From assembly GCA_963989245.1 (NCBI GenBank), contig OZ022341.1:51873213-51937212 (forward strand): a stretch of DNA of 64,000 nucleotides, read 5' to 3'. The notes under the pieces were generated by a model. That model was not told where the DNA came from, did not search any database, and worked only from the letters and a program-made list of their open reading frames with translations. Shown here in pieces: positions 12,601 to 24,885 of the stretch. The first letter of the stretch is position 1. The number at the start of each line of letters is the position of its first letter. A program made the position numbers and the translations under genes. Source of the DNA: Nansenia antarctica (lineage: Eukaryota > Chordata > Actinopteri > Argentiniformes > Microstomatidae).

Positions 12601-15600
12601 ACAATGTTGTCTGAGTCACACAATTCCATACTAACCTTACACACGGTCACTGAGGTCATCCGACCTGGAGCTAGAGGTACCCAGGACTAGACTTAAAACC
12701 AAAGGGGACAGGAACTCTGGAACGCCCTCCCCCCTGACCTGAGAGCCGCTCCTTCAGAACTAATTTTTAAGCGGCAATTAAAGACACATTTGTTTAGGCA
12801 GGCCGGTAGTCAACTTTAGCCTTCTTATTGGTCCTGTTTATTGTTGTCCCCTTTTTAGTTTTTAATCATTGATGTTTTGATTGCACTTTTCCTTTTTTTT
12901 ATGTAAAGCCAGGGCTCGACAGTGCGACTGTTTTGGTCGCATTTGCGAGTGAATATATTTCTGTGCGACTTGGAAATACATTCAATCGCACCAGTGCGAC
13001 TAAATGACTGCTGAACTACTGTCATGCGCAGTCTAACTTATGTGTATAAGCGATGAGGGAATGAAAACAGTGAACAGAAACGCGTGTCGCAGAAATGCTT
13101 CACGCGAGTCCTATATGCGCTTAAAATGCGCATAATGGGTATATGGGATACAGCTCTCATAGTTTGTAGCGCTGTGTTTTGTTAGCCGCTAGCTGCTAGC
13201 AGCGTCTGCTTCCGGTTTCATTACAAAGAGGTTAACCCTATATGTGCCTGACGTCTAACAACATTCAAATGACTCTAACATTCAAATGACTCTAATTTTC
13301 GGATTTCAATGTATGACACATCATTTGAAAGCTTATGATCCGTAGTTCCAATCCACAACACGTCACATTTGAAAGTGTTTATGTATTTTTTTTACATTTG
13401 AAAGTGTTTTGTTTATATATATTTATATTATACAATTTACCAGTCATATTCTGGAATGTGTCTAAATGTTAAAGTTCCATAAGTATAAGCAAAATAAAGT
13501 AACAGTTTGTAAATAAATAGTAGCATTTAAAAAATAAAAATAAAACACGAACCGTGAACCGTGACCCAAAAACCGTGGTTCATACCGAACCGTGGGCCAA
13601 CTTCCCCTTTACATTGTGTGAGTCTCCATTTTTATTACGGCCAAGAGCCGGTTATGATCATTTTGATATGTTATGATTATGATAATTTGTTGTCGTTGTT
13701 GACGAAAATTGCGCAATTTTCATTGTGCTACTGAAATTCTTGGTGTGCTACTAAATTTTTTAACATGGTAGCACAGTGCTACCTGGGGAAAAGGTAAGCG
13801 TCAAGCGTAAAGCACCCTGTGCATTCGTGCTGTGAAGGGCGCTAATATAAATAAAGTTTTACCTACTTACTTTACACAAAACAGTTGTGAGCTAGACTAA
13901 ATACATGTGAGCTAGACTACACAGTTTTATAGGATATAAAATATATATCGTTTTATAGTATAGAAATATACGCCACCAAGCGCCCCCAAACAGTCCTAAC
14001 TTAGACAAATTATTGTACCAGATGTTACAAACAGTGTTAGCGGTGTGCTATGATACATGGTAAAATACACTCACCATAATTGCTATGCTGTGTTATGAGG
14101 TTCTCCTTTGGCATGTCCAACTGAAGGCGAGAAGCCAGGGACCTTGATTGAACTGGGCGATGAGAGAAGGTACATTCAGGATTGGTGAAACAACAAACCA
14201 ATAACGCAACCGTAAATTCGTAAAACAAGGCTGTTAGTCATGAATATGATGCAATTCAACTGTTAAAAGAGGATGGTTACATAATGCCAATTGTTACTCA
14301 ATGTTATAAATATCGTGGTCTTATCCATCAACGGATCCCATGTAGGTGTGGTCATCATTATCTAGCCAGGCATGAGTGGATGTAGCCAAACCATTAACCT
14401 GTCCTATTTAGCCATAGCTAGCAAGATGCATGACTAAATAGTCGGGGTACTGTTTTTTAAGTATTGCATGTTGGAATATCATCTTTTTGCATTTAACCTA
14501 TACCTAGACACCCCCCCCCACACACGCACACACGGTTCATTGACAATGACTCTCAGTATGTATGTATGTATGTATGTATGTATGTATGTATGTATATATA
14601 TATATACACACACACACATCACTATTTGCAATTCTGGTACGATGCTAAACTGCATGTCGTTGTCTGGTACTTGTACTCTGCAATGACAATCAATTTGAAT
14701 CTAATCTAATCTAAACTAGCTAGCTTTAGTTTAGTTAGTTAGACTGAAAGTGGAACAGGAGGATGAGCTAACCAAGCTGCCTGGGGGGCTGGGGCTCTGA
14801 AGGGGTGTACGTCTGCATCCTGGGGACCATGCTCTGAAGGTGCTCCTGGACCAGCTGGATGGCAGCGCTCATCTCGTCGGCGGCTGAGCGAGTGCGAGGC
14901 GCCACGGGAACAGTCTTCCTCTGTGGTACTATAGGCGCCAGGCAGAGCATTGTGGTGTAAACATTCATACTGATCTACATATATTCATGAACAATACTAC
15001 TTTATTTGGGTTTCGTATGAATGAAGCCTTATGTAAAAGATTTAAATGTGCATCAACTCGTAATTGAAACACAACACATCTTTTCCCAGCATAGATGTTT
15101 CAAAGTCCAGTCTGACATGGCTTTGTGACGGAACAGCAGAAGCTTATGAAAATGAAATGATGATCATCACCAAATTGTGCCACATCATTGAAATCAGATT
15201 GGATCAATAAATGGTGGAGGTGTGGTTCTCACATGGAAATCTACTCCTATACCTTGACAACAACCAATCCGTTATCTGAGGCCCTGCGACAACCAATACG
15301 CCTCCTATGAAACTGTATATAATTCTGATATATGAATGTATCAAATTGAGTTGCTTTACTGCAGAACCAACTCTGGGTTTTTATTCTGATAAATAAAAAC
15401 CTGTATCCATCTGACACCCTGGTCTCCTGAGAATTAATTTGCTCCACAGCATCATGATGACGGAGCAGGAAGTGCTCAAAAGTTGTCGGTTTTACGCTCC
15501 CCCCCCGCTAATGGTGTTCAGTATGACCATTCATTCATGTTCTACCGCCTATGATAGGATGAATTCTGATATTTCAGTATAAAAGTCTGGGGGCGTAGAA

Positions 15601-18600
15601 TAAAGTTGCTTGCTCAATAGAAAGTTGAATAAAGATAATTTATGCAGATCTTGGCCCATCACAGCTTGTAGCCTACACGTCAGTGATCAAAACATGAATG
15701 AGCAAAGGACTGAGAGAATTGTCCTCTTTATAGGAGTGAACACAGTGAAAAAGTGAAAAAACAGCTGGCACCGAGAAGTCTTAACTTAAAGAGCTTGACA
15801 ACCGCTCCATAATGCTTTGTGCCATATAAGTCTAGAGTCTAGACTAGGGCTGGGCAAATGATCAAAATTTCATTTTCGATAATCACAAGAATTAACGATC
15901 AATTATCGATTAATTTACAAGCTTTTTTTTCATTAAAACAACGCCTAGGGCAGAAATAACAAGGATGTTTTCCTTGGGGAAAAAACGTTATTCTTGATTT
16001 CTATGCGCCTGGTTATGGAACGTCGCGATGGAATAGGATATGCTGGCTCGACTATTTGCATGAGCGCACGAAATCCTCTACCCTCGACAAAACTGAGCAG
16101 CAGAATATCTGTTTCGATTAATTTGCAGATGGCCATCGTTACTTTCTCTTCTCGTTGTGCATCACACCTCCCTATTAGATGAGACGTGATGGAGGGCTGA
16201 GAAGGTAGCGAAGGAGCAATCAGGGTCGGATGTACTGTTTGCAGGTGGTATTTCATCGGGGTCGTCGTCGTGTTGTATATGTCACTGCGCAGTGTTTGCA
16301 ATGAGCGGTGTAACTTGTTGCATCATGCCGTACTGCGTTGCGAAATTCAATGTGAAGGCAAATGCAAAGTTCATTTCTCACACGTAACGTGGACAAACTA
16401 ATTTCCACTCAATTTATTAATGATTATCGAGCAAAATATTTTGTGATCGACCAAGATCCTTATCAATCAATTATCGATCATTGATGCCCACCCCTAGTCT
16501 AGACCTATCATCATGTGCCAACTGAAGGACCCTCCTTAACGGACCACTTGGACATATGTATCAATATCACTCAGAATATATAAGCAGTTGGCTAACTGGC
16601 CAGGAAAGGTGTAACATGTCACATAGTTGCTATCTGAGCTGCTTGTTTACTTGCTGTTCAAGCACTTTTTACTGACATTGAGAAACTCTTTATGTCAGCC
16701 TATATAGCCATCTAGATGGCATAATGCCCAGTGTGCTGTTGATTGCAACGTACAGTACACTGCAAAACAGTTTGATCATTATTTATCCAAGCTGTTAGAT
16801 ATAGTTGTATTTAAATAAAGACCATTCATTCATTCATTTCCTGCAATATAACTTGTGTGTTAGTACAGGGTCACAATGTTCTGCTGTTGTCTGTCATGTT
16901 TAAACCATCTGGTAGACTGGCTGGTATTCTTATCTAGGAGGGCGACCTTGGGGTCGTCTTGGTGGAGCTGAGATGCTTGGCGCCTCTGGTCAGAGGGAAA
17001 ATGTGTTGATAATTTACGACATAACATCTAAGGGAACAACTCCTGTGATAGGAGTATTTAACCTATCCTTGAAACTGTGTGGTTTGTCTCATGCTGATGC
17101 TAGGAGAGAGAAGACGTGCATCCATTCACTTCTCTTTAATAAACTACAACTACAGAGTTGATCTTGACGACCCGTGTTGAATCCATTCCTTGTCGCTTCG
17201 TGTTTGCTGCGCACCTAATCTACCTTGAGATGATACAACGGATTTAAGATCACGACTATCCTTTGCAGATTGATCCATTGCACCAATATTGACAAGACGA
17301 TCCTTCAAAGCTGAGTGTAATGAGACAGCACAGTGTGTGACATACCTGTTGGGTAGGATGTTGTCTTGCTGATGGAGTCTTGGGCCTCGGAGATGGCCTT
17401 CAGTATCAGGTTCTTGTTGGCCTGTTTGGCTGGTGGCAGAGAGGGTCTGATACCATATGAGATATGGGTTAAGACTACTCTGGTCATCAACAGCTGAGAG
17501 TACCGTGATGATTGTTTAAAAACTGAGTGTCATTCATTGTACCCTAGTGGGGAGGGGGATTGGGGAATACTGAGAGCATCAGTATCACACACAGTATGTG
17601 TGTGTATGTGTCAGTATGTGTGTGTATGTGTTTATATGTGTGTCAATATGTATGCGTGTATATGTGTGTCAGTATGTGTGTGTGTGCGTGTGTCAGTATG
17701 TGGGGGCTGCTGAGTGCTTCCACTCACTTGCGCTCTGGTTTAGACGGCAGGGACACTCGGCTGGACAGGCTTCTGGCCCCGTAGCCTTCATCCTCCTCGT
17801 CATCATCCTCCTCCAGGTCATCGCTGTCCGGACCTTCATCTGCTGCTCTGTTCACCCGCACAATGGAGCTCGCCACTGGGGCCTTGCGCTTTCGTGATGC
17901 TTCCTCCTGGTGACCAAACAGGACCCAATGCGGTCAACAACAAAAACTAAATACATCACTGATGTGGTGCTGTAGTGGTTTCAACAATGAATGCAAATGT
18001 CTGCCCATTGTCATGTCTAGGGGATGTGCATTTCAAAGAATTTCTGAAACGTTTTCGGGAGAAGTCATTCGTTCTCATAATCATAGTCATTTTGGTCTAT
18101 AAACTGGCCAGTGTGTGATGAAATGAAAAGGAGTGGGTCAATTTGTCATTTTTAACAGCAGCATTTTGAGAGCATCATAGAAGCACATTTCATTGACATG
18201 GGACAATGTTTTTTCCATTGTACCTTACTGCCCCCATCTCGGTAGCCCCTGCTGCTTCTGCTCTCGTGGGGATAGCTATGCTGCTGCCTGCTGCTGTGAG
18301 TGGACCCCTCTGAGGACCTGTAGGCGTCCATGGACCTGCCTGAGGAGGACCTGCCCTGGGGGGGCCTGTAGATCTGGGCTGCTGCCCGCCCGGAAGAGCC
18401 ACGCATGCGACCCGCAGGGATGCCCACCTCCACCGAGTCTTCTGCGATGAGGTCGTCGTCCAGCTCAGGTTTGATGTCGATGACGGCCTCGGAGGAGAGG
18501 GGCTCCATGAGGGGCTTCACAGTGGACGTGAGGCGGGAGGAAGTCTTGTCTGAGGAACCTCTTCTGATACAAAACAATGTGTTAGTAGTGTGCCACGCTG

Positions 18601-20294
18601 TTTTTATCCTTCTAGCGTTTTGCTGTGGTGGAGATACTACACAATATCTTCAGAATGATTCTGAATGTGTTTGCAAACCATCTATTCAATCACAATCAGT
18701 ATAAGGGCCACAACCCACCTACTGTAAAGATCAAGCTTCATGCCTCAATGCAAACTGAATGGGAGAGACAGGCACATCTTATTGAAGTGATGCTACATGA
18801 TTTTTCAGACCTCTTGTCTTTAGGCCTGGATGGTGAATGTATAGTTTGAATATATAATCTATGACTTGGATCACTGTTTTACCCCATTCAGCCACGGAAT
18901 GCCTAGTTCATCTGCGCCAAAACATTTTTTAAGCACTTCAACGGGCACTTTGGTTTTCAAGTTAGGCTCACGTGCCCGTAGTTTTGGGCTCAGTGCAATC
19001 ACCATGCACACACACACCACACGGACAGACAAATGAGCTCTTAACATTTTAAACTTCGATGGTACCTATTATTCACATTCACTTGGTATTGGCATATAGC
19101 GTGATCTACATAAAAGATGGGACATTAACTCATCTTGATAAAAAATAATATCCTGTTTCAATGACAACATCAAGACACACCTGCCGTGGTGCTCATGGGC
19201 GGAGCTAGATACACGGGTCTCCATCCTATCAGAGTGTGAGCTGGACACAGCAAGGCTCTTTGACTCTTCCCCCCTCTTCTCTTCGTTCCCTGAAACTCGA
19301 CTCTTCCCTGCTGAAGTGCCAGTGTCGGAGTACAGCTGTGGCCTTAAGGACGCTGGCTCTAAATGCACACACAACTTAAAAGGTTAACTACATAGATACA
19401 GAATGCACAAAGCTGAACAAACAAAAATGTATATCTGTTACCTATTAACTTGCAAAGAACAGAATACATTATATAGATACATACACAGTAGTAACACTGG
19501 AGGTTTTTTAAAGAACCACGCTTACCTACAGCCACGGATCTCAGTTTTTCCAGGACACCATGCAACCTGGAATTATAGCAAAACAGCTATTGAAATCAGT
19601 TTGACTACATCTGTCGATGGAAAGAGATAATCCTCATTCTCTTAACAAGACACCTTTAAAATAGCATACCAGACAGTGAATTTGATGGTGTTGTTGCCAA
19701 GGAAGAGGGAAAGGTCGTCACCCATCTGCTGAGAAGTCTTCTTATTTGCCACCATTACCATGATATAGTCAGGGAGTTCTTCATCTGAATAACAATCAGT
19801 AAAATCAGGATGGATTGTAAGCGAATGACAATGTGCTGATATCAACAAAAAGAGGCGGCCGCTGTTAGTATTTTATACATACCGACATATGCACCGAGTT
19901 CTTGAAGCTTTCCCTTGATAGCAGCCTGAAAAAAACCGGCAATATATGTTAGTTTCATAGCTAGTAAGTAAACACGTTTGGTTAGGCAAGACATTAGGGC
20001 TAACTAGAAGTCACGCTCAGCGTGAGTTAGCCAGTACAGTATCTCACTAACATGTCCGGCACCTAACTACCCAGTTGCAAAGACCTCCAAATACATAGGT
20101 GTCATGACACTATCTGGCGTCTACAAGCTCGTGTGTATCATCATAACACCTAAGTGTGCACAAAGCTAGGTATGTTACCTATTTAGCTCATACAGTCTGA
20201 TGGCAACTCAGGCTAACTAGCTAGGCAAAACGAAGCAGGATTCTCAAAATGACCTTACCCTTATTTTCTTGCTTATTTCTGTCCCAATCTCCAT
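9642..20294 (-). CDS. zc3h14: ZC3H14 (Nab2-family poly(A)-binding CCCH zinc-finger protein), complete coding region
   Basis: Nuclear poly(A) RNA-binding protein of the Nab2 family that controls poly(A) tail length and RNA handling. Coding exons, in order: 20294-20259, 19925-19883, 19784-19670, 19566-19526, 19358-19181, 18560-18224, 17906-17728, 17446-17346, 14928-14773, 14152-14075, 12586-12427, 12090-11906, 11118-10983, 10747-10608, 10307-10228, 9910-9804, 9645-9642. All joins keep frame with GT-AG borders; total 2076 nt, 691 aa (human about 736). The N-terminus MEIGTEISKKIRAAIKGKL begins the PWI-like domain. A KRKAP basic patch (likely NLS) precedes an acidic run. Five CCCH fingers end the protein: CKFWPICKSGDECAYQH, CKTFPNCKFGDKCHFIH, CKYDGRCTKPDCPFTH, CRFFPNCKKMDCPFNH, CRFAGQCKRAGCSFYH. 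The last coding exon adds one Ser and the stop. Confidence 0.96.
11236..11310 (-). repeat. LINE 3' tail (L2-type), zc3h14 intron
   Basis: Minus-strand reading has the motif GTACTTTGAGCTTTCTTG followed by GCTATATAAATAAAGC, the usual 3' end of a fish L2 element. It lies in the intron between exons 12090-11906 and 11118-10983. Confidence 0.55.
11588..11712. repeat. Palindromic MITE, copy 1 (zc3h14 intron)
   Basis: Inverted arms start GCCGGTTTCACAGACAAGGC and end with the near-complement (GCCTTGTCTCTGAAACCGGC). A second copy of the same family is at 20612-20731. No coding capacity. Confidence 0.75.
12690..13866 (+). mobile_element. L2-type LINE 3' end, interrupted by an hAT-like element
   Basis: At about 12716-12805 the plus strand encodes WNALPPDLRAAPSE and FKRQLKTHLFRQAG, the conserved C-terminus of fish L2-type reverse transcriptase polyproteins. 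The LINE 3' untranslated end resumes at 13806 (GTAAAGCACC, GGGCGCTAATATAAATAAAG). Between these two parts sits the inserted element at 12910-13805. The composite lies in a zc3h14 intron in antisense orientation. Confidence 0.7.
12910..13805. mobile_element. Non-autonomous hAT-like element inside L2 tail
   Basis: The left end starts CAGGGCTCGACAGTGCGAC; the right end has a degraded complement (GTAGCACAGTGCTACC, AGCGTCAAG). It is flanked by TGTAAAGC (12902-12909) and CGTAAAGC (13806-13813), a 7/8 match expected of an 8-bp hAT target duplication. The last bases of the right terminal repeat are lost. It contains no intact transposase. Confidence 0.6.
14557..14592. repeat. (TATG)n microsatellite
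   Basis: Tandem TATG units followed by short (TA)n and (CA)n runs, in a zc3h14 intron. Confidence 0.9.
15845..16496 (-). mobile_element. Internally deleted hAT element with ZBED-like transposase fragment
   Basis: Ends TAGGGCTGGGCAAATGATC and its near-complement (GATCATTGATGCCCACCCCTA region) are flanked by a perfect 8-bp duplication GTCTAGAC (15837-15844 and 16497-16504). The minus strand 16301-15945 encodes a fragment with PMKYHLQTVHP (the end of a BED zinc finger) and SFVEGRGFRALMQ followed by PSRRSITRR, as in ZBED-type hAT transposases. The catalytic core is missing, so it needed transposase supplied in trans. It lies in the long zc3h14 intron between exons 17446-17346 and 14928-14773. 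Confidence 0.88.
16944..17240 (+). repeat. Possible solo LTR fragment
   Basis: A stretch with a promoter-like start and TTTAATAAACTACAAC near 17140, resembling the R/U5 of an endogenous retrovirus LTR. I could not delimit TG...CA ends or a target duplication, so this is tentative. It lies in a zc3h14 intron. Confidence 0.3.
17594..17702. repeat. Interrupted (GT)n repeat
   Basis: GTATGTGT-type units near the 3' side of zc3h14 exon 17906-17728, within the following intron. Confidence 0.85.
18560..18565 (-). promoter_or_regulatory. NAGNAG tandem splice acceptor of zc3h14
   Basis: On the minus strand the acceptor reads CAG AAG before exon 18560-18224. Use of either AG keeps frame and adds or omits one Arg (Arg versus Arg-Arg). 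This is the classic layout for one-residue alternative splicing. Confidence 0.6.
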
Positions 20295-20611
20295 GTCTGC
20301 AGTCTTCTGTAACGAATGACCTAAAACGTGATGTTAGAAAACAAATATGTAGCTATCTAATTCCCTTCGCGATTTGTTGTCTTTGAAAAACACACTGGTT
20401 TATACTAGCTAGCTACCTACCTAGCTGGGGGTTCACTAGCGACTGCTCCCGAAATGCATCTGTGTTCCGTGAATGATAATTAGTGGACATCCGCCCACTT
20501 GCCCTGGGTATGTATATGAAGATGCATTCAAAATAAAGCGCCCAAGTTAAACGTTAAACGCATTTAGAAATAGTAAACATGGATATTGTTGAAACTCACT
20601 TGGGTTAGATT

Positions 20612-20731
20612 TTAGGGTTTCACAGACAAGGCTTAAGGCTTTTAGTCCTGGACTATTCACACGTTCAATCTAAAATCTCCATTGAAGATGCTTTTTAGTC
20701 AAGGATTAGACTTTCTGTGAAACCGACCCTA
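20612..20731. repeat. Palindromic MITE, copy 2
   Basis: TTAGGGTTTCACAGACAAGG at the left and a near-complement (CTGTGAAACCGACCCTA) at the right, with internal pieces shared with the copy at 11588-11712 (TCCATTGAAGATG versus the reverse CATCTTCAATGGA). Confidence 0.75.
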
Positions 20732-21314
20732 GAAGTGTTACCGAGTATATTTGTACTCAGTTTAACCTTATGGTATATATACTATTTATGTATTGTCCAT
20801 AATATGCGTCCAATGCAATCCAAATAGGGCACTTTGAAATGTTGGGCCACAGGAAAAAGCCACCATGACTTGGTTTGTAGTAGGCCTACTTGCTTTTTAA
20901 TTCTTATTCTTATGTTGTCTGTATGCACCAACAACCACAGCAAATTCCTTGTACGTGAAAACTACTTGGCGAATAAAGTCATTCTGATTCTGATGACACA
21001 TCCTTGTGAAGAGTCCATTATATGTAGTCCATGTGTAAATGACGCAATGTAATTGCACAATATGGAAATTACCTTTTTGAAATTGTATATATTTTTATAC
21101 CATACTGTTGCGTAATATTTCCTTATTTCATGAAAAATATGATACAATATTTTCACTTTCCAGTGATCTCTATTACCTTGCGGTTTTATTTTGAAATCGT
21201 GAAAACGAAACCGGAAGTCTTTATGTCGGAACCTGCCGCTTCAGAGAACACGGATCCGAGGGAAATCTAGAATTGCAAGATACAGAGCGCCACCTGCTGT
21301 TTTAACGATACATT

Positions 21315-21317
21315 TTT

Positions 21318-21347
<30 letters not shown>
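21315..21347. repeat. (CTT)n microsatellite
   Basis: About eleven CTT units followed by a short ATT run. Confidence 0.9.
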
Positions 21348-21348
<1 letters not shown>

Positions 21349-21612
21349 TTATTATTATATATCCTAATATATATCTCCTGGTCCCTCCTTGCCCCCGTGA
21401 ATACAGAGATTAGAGAGATAAGAGGCATTTGTCATGAATCCTATACAAGACAAATGTCAACATTTGGAACTTTGATGGTTTCATATCGTCGCTCTCCAGT
21501 AGTCTTCTTATGTGGGGGAGACGCCCTTCTTCCCAAAACAGCATCCCAGCCTCCTCCAAAGGATGACCTTCAACCTGACAGAAGCTTTACCTTACCTAGA
21601 TTTTCTCCTCAC

Positions 21613-21752
<140 letters not shown>

Positions 21753-23562
21753 ACCCCTCTGTGAGTTTCCTCCTCCTGGATACTGGCCAGGATCTGCCTA
21801 GAGCACCCTGGACCCAGAGACTAGGCTGATCTTGCCCTGCTCTTTGATCTCTTCCTCCCCGTGGGGATGGAGGGCTGATATAATATGATTTCTTATTATA
21901 AACATGAATGTATTTCACAAAGGTCAAGAGGGTAGCTATTGAAAAAGCTGATGGGATTATTGTGTAATGGGTCCTAATACACATGTCTCCTACACATGGG
22001 CAGAGGATCCATGTTGTTGTTGGTCCACCATCATAAATAACCACAAGATGGCAGAAAAGACCAAACTAAATACTTTGACTGAAACTGCTACAGCAGCACA
22101 GAGAGATATGAGCTTAGGTGTTCTTCAAGAAGCAAAGGACCATTTATATCAACTCATAATGTCCTACAACAGATTCAACAGAGAAAAGTGCCCAGTTTAG
22201 CTAATGTTTGCAAAAGGCTTCTTGGCTTGTTTCTTTTTGACTCTAGAATTGTAAAACAGCTATTTTCTTTTTAAGTATTGGCTACATTCAAGTTCAGGTA
22301 TGAGCCATGTGTTTGGGATTTCAATAATCACCTTAAAACAGGTGTAAATTTGGCATGGGATGAAAACGCTTATTAATCTTGTTCTACGGTGTCTTCGAGA
22401 GCAATATGAATAGTAGTTGTACAGTAGATACTTAGGCCTATATCACAAGTATCTGTAAAGGCAGTGGTCACCCAACCTGGTTCTGGAGAGCTACAGAGAG
22501 TTCAGGACTTTTGTTCCAAACCAGGAATAACATGCCTGATTCAACTGAGATGAGATGATACTTTATTTAATCCCCACAGGACAATTGGTTTGTCAATACA
22601 GTACAACAGTAGCCGGCATAGAAATGACAGACAAAAGGCACAGTCACCACATTAAAAACAAACACCGAAAACCAACTGGCCAATGCCCATCAATCAATGC
22701 TCAGTTGAAAAAGCAGTTAGTGCTGAGCTGGAACAAAAGCCTGGACAACCCTGTACAGTAGCTCTCTAGGGATCAAGAGGGATTATTATTCAGGAGTCAA
22801 CATGTAGCACCTCAAACAATGTTGCTCGTCAGAGGTTTATGGTGTGTTTTTCCTCTGAGATGGCTTCCTGTTTTGCAGCCGCTCAATGCCAACCAACAAT
22901 GACGGGAAGGATCTTGCTCTCCGTCTAGACGAGCGTCTAACACACTCTCGCTCTGGGGCCGTCTGCTCTATTCATGTGTCATCATTGCAGACACCGTCTG
23001 TGCCACAGTCGCGATACATAGGCTCTCTGACACCCAAGGAAAACGAGTTTGTCTCATCTCAGATACTGAGTGTCTAACACCCATGGTCAAGGAGGCCTCA
23101 CATCTTTGTCAGTGTATGCAATCTGCTGGTGCACATTCAAGACACGGCCATTGTAAGTTAGTTATAACAAGTTGTTATGACTGTAGTTGTAGAAGTTTTC
23201 TCACCACTTACTTTTGAGAGCTTCTAGAATACTTGGTGTGGATGGTAGGTTGGTTTTTCCACAGAGATGTGTCTGTCTCAATGACATTACAGATTGGAGC
23301 TGTATCTTGAAGTCTGTGATCTTATCAGGGCTTTAACTTGGCATTAAATTTGCACAACTACTGTCACTGTATTATTGTACAACATTATATTGTATTGTTG
23401 ATTTGTTGATTGTTGATTTGACTGTGGTGACTGTTGACCGAGGACCAAGATTCCAAAGCATTTCACTACATCAATTACAGTTGTAATTGTTACTATACAA
23501 AGATAATGATCACCCTTGGATGTATGCAAAACCCAAAGTTACCCATAGAGGGAGGACTGAGA

Positions 23563-24710
23563 CAGGGCTGCCAAGTTTAACCAAAAGTTTGGAGTGAGAT
23601 TTTTTGGCGGTGGAGCGACCCAAAACTGTACACGTTTTGGCAGCGGCGGCCCCTCTCTCCCACCCAATTATTTGTGCTAGTTTCCTGCAATTTTACATGT
23701 TGTTCATAATAAACCAGCACAAGAAATGAAAATAATAAATAATATAATGTTATAAAACAAGAAAAAAATTCAGACAATATATCATGTTTATGAAATCTTA
23801 ATAAACAAATACAGTAGCCTACAGACTCTAAAAGAAAAATTGGCCCCATCAACAGGACTCAGCCCCTTGGTCAGCAGCAGAAAGACCTGTGGTCATCATC
23901 TTATATATAGTGCATTGCTCATAGATGGCTATCATGTTATACAGTACATACCAGGGTTTTTCCTGGGTCAGAATGAGGGCTTGGTGAGTGATTTTGTGCG
24001 CGCAGCGCGCCCACATTTTTTTGGAGGGACCCCCAATTGTTGTATTTGTATTGTAAATTGTAATTATTAATAATAATTATTATTATTAATGTACCTGGTT
24101 ATGTTACAGTAGAGAAACAAAAAACAGTTACCAAAACTGAGTATTTACTAGCTAAGATTGGCAAAAGATTGGCGTGGTGCAACCGAAATTAGTAAACAAC
24201 TAGTTTGAAACTAACTAGTAACAACTAGGGGTTTAGTAACTACTAAATGCCTACATTTAGTAATGACTTACGCCATATTGGTGCAACCCAGTCCAGTAGG
24301 CTACCAGATACGATGTTGTAATGTATGCACATATTTTGCTACCACGGTTGCCAGATGGAATTGACAATGTCCAGCTCAACCGGTCTAAAAGCTGCCGAAT
24401 CCACCCGTCCAGTGTGACCAAAAGTAGCCCAATCTGGCAACCCTGCTTGCTACGTTCTTGCAGCTCGCGTGAACACAGGTTCTTCCATCAGCGCTCGCCT
24501 GCTGCTTCGATTGCAGACTCAAGTTAACGCGCGTGCAGAAAGATGCCACGAAACTCATGTCCGGTAGCTTTCTTTCAAGGAATTTCAAAAATAAAAGTCC
24601 CGTAAAAAAAGTTATTTCTCGCCGTGAGAAATAGAGATGCGGCGTGAGAGCGTGAGAACTGGTTGAAATGCGTGAGTCTCACGGTGATTGCGTGAGACTT
24701 GGCAGCCCTG
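23563..24710. mobile_element. Non-autonomous TIR element, 1.15 kb
   Basis: Ends CAGGGCTGCCAAGT and ACTTGGCAGCCCTG are inverted repeats, flanked by a 6-bp duplication CTGAGA (23557-23562, 24711-24716). The termini look hAT-like, though a 6-bp duplication is shorter than the usual 8. No transposase is encoded. Internally there are fragments of other repeats. The Ty3 element begins only 20 bp beyond its right end. Confidence 0.72.
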
Positions 24711-24730
24711 CTGAGATAATGTGAGATCTC

Positions 24731-24869
24731 TGTTACGTCTGTAGTTTTACGACAGTTTGAACTTCACGACAGTGCCGTGTTACGTTATGTGGGACACACG
24801 ATGTTGAATAAATGGAGTACCAGCTCCGACGAGAAGCTCTGAGTTCAGTCTCCGTTATTGAACATAACA
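24731..24869 (+). repeat. 5' LTR of Ty3/Gypsy element
   Basis: 139 bp beginning TGTTACGTCTG and ending ATAACA, unusually short for an LTR. It contains an AATAAA poly(A) signal in its middle part (about 24808). Confidence 0.95.
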
Positions 24870-24870
24870 T

Positions 24871-24885
24871 TGGCGACGAGGATGG
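24871..24885 (+). promoter_or_regulatory. Primer-binding site, tRNA-Ser type
   Basis: TGGCGACGAGGATGG starts two bases after the 5' LTR. It is complementary to the 3' end (…CCATCCTCGTCG plus CCA) of vertebrate tRNA-Ser(GCU). It overlaps the gag start codon at 24882. Confidence 0.8.

Noticed and set aside
22048..22200. 50-codon frame starting MAEKTKLNTL
   Set aside because: Too short and without known relatives to call a gene.
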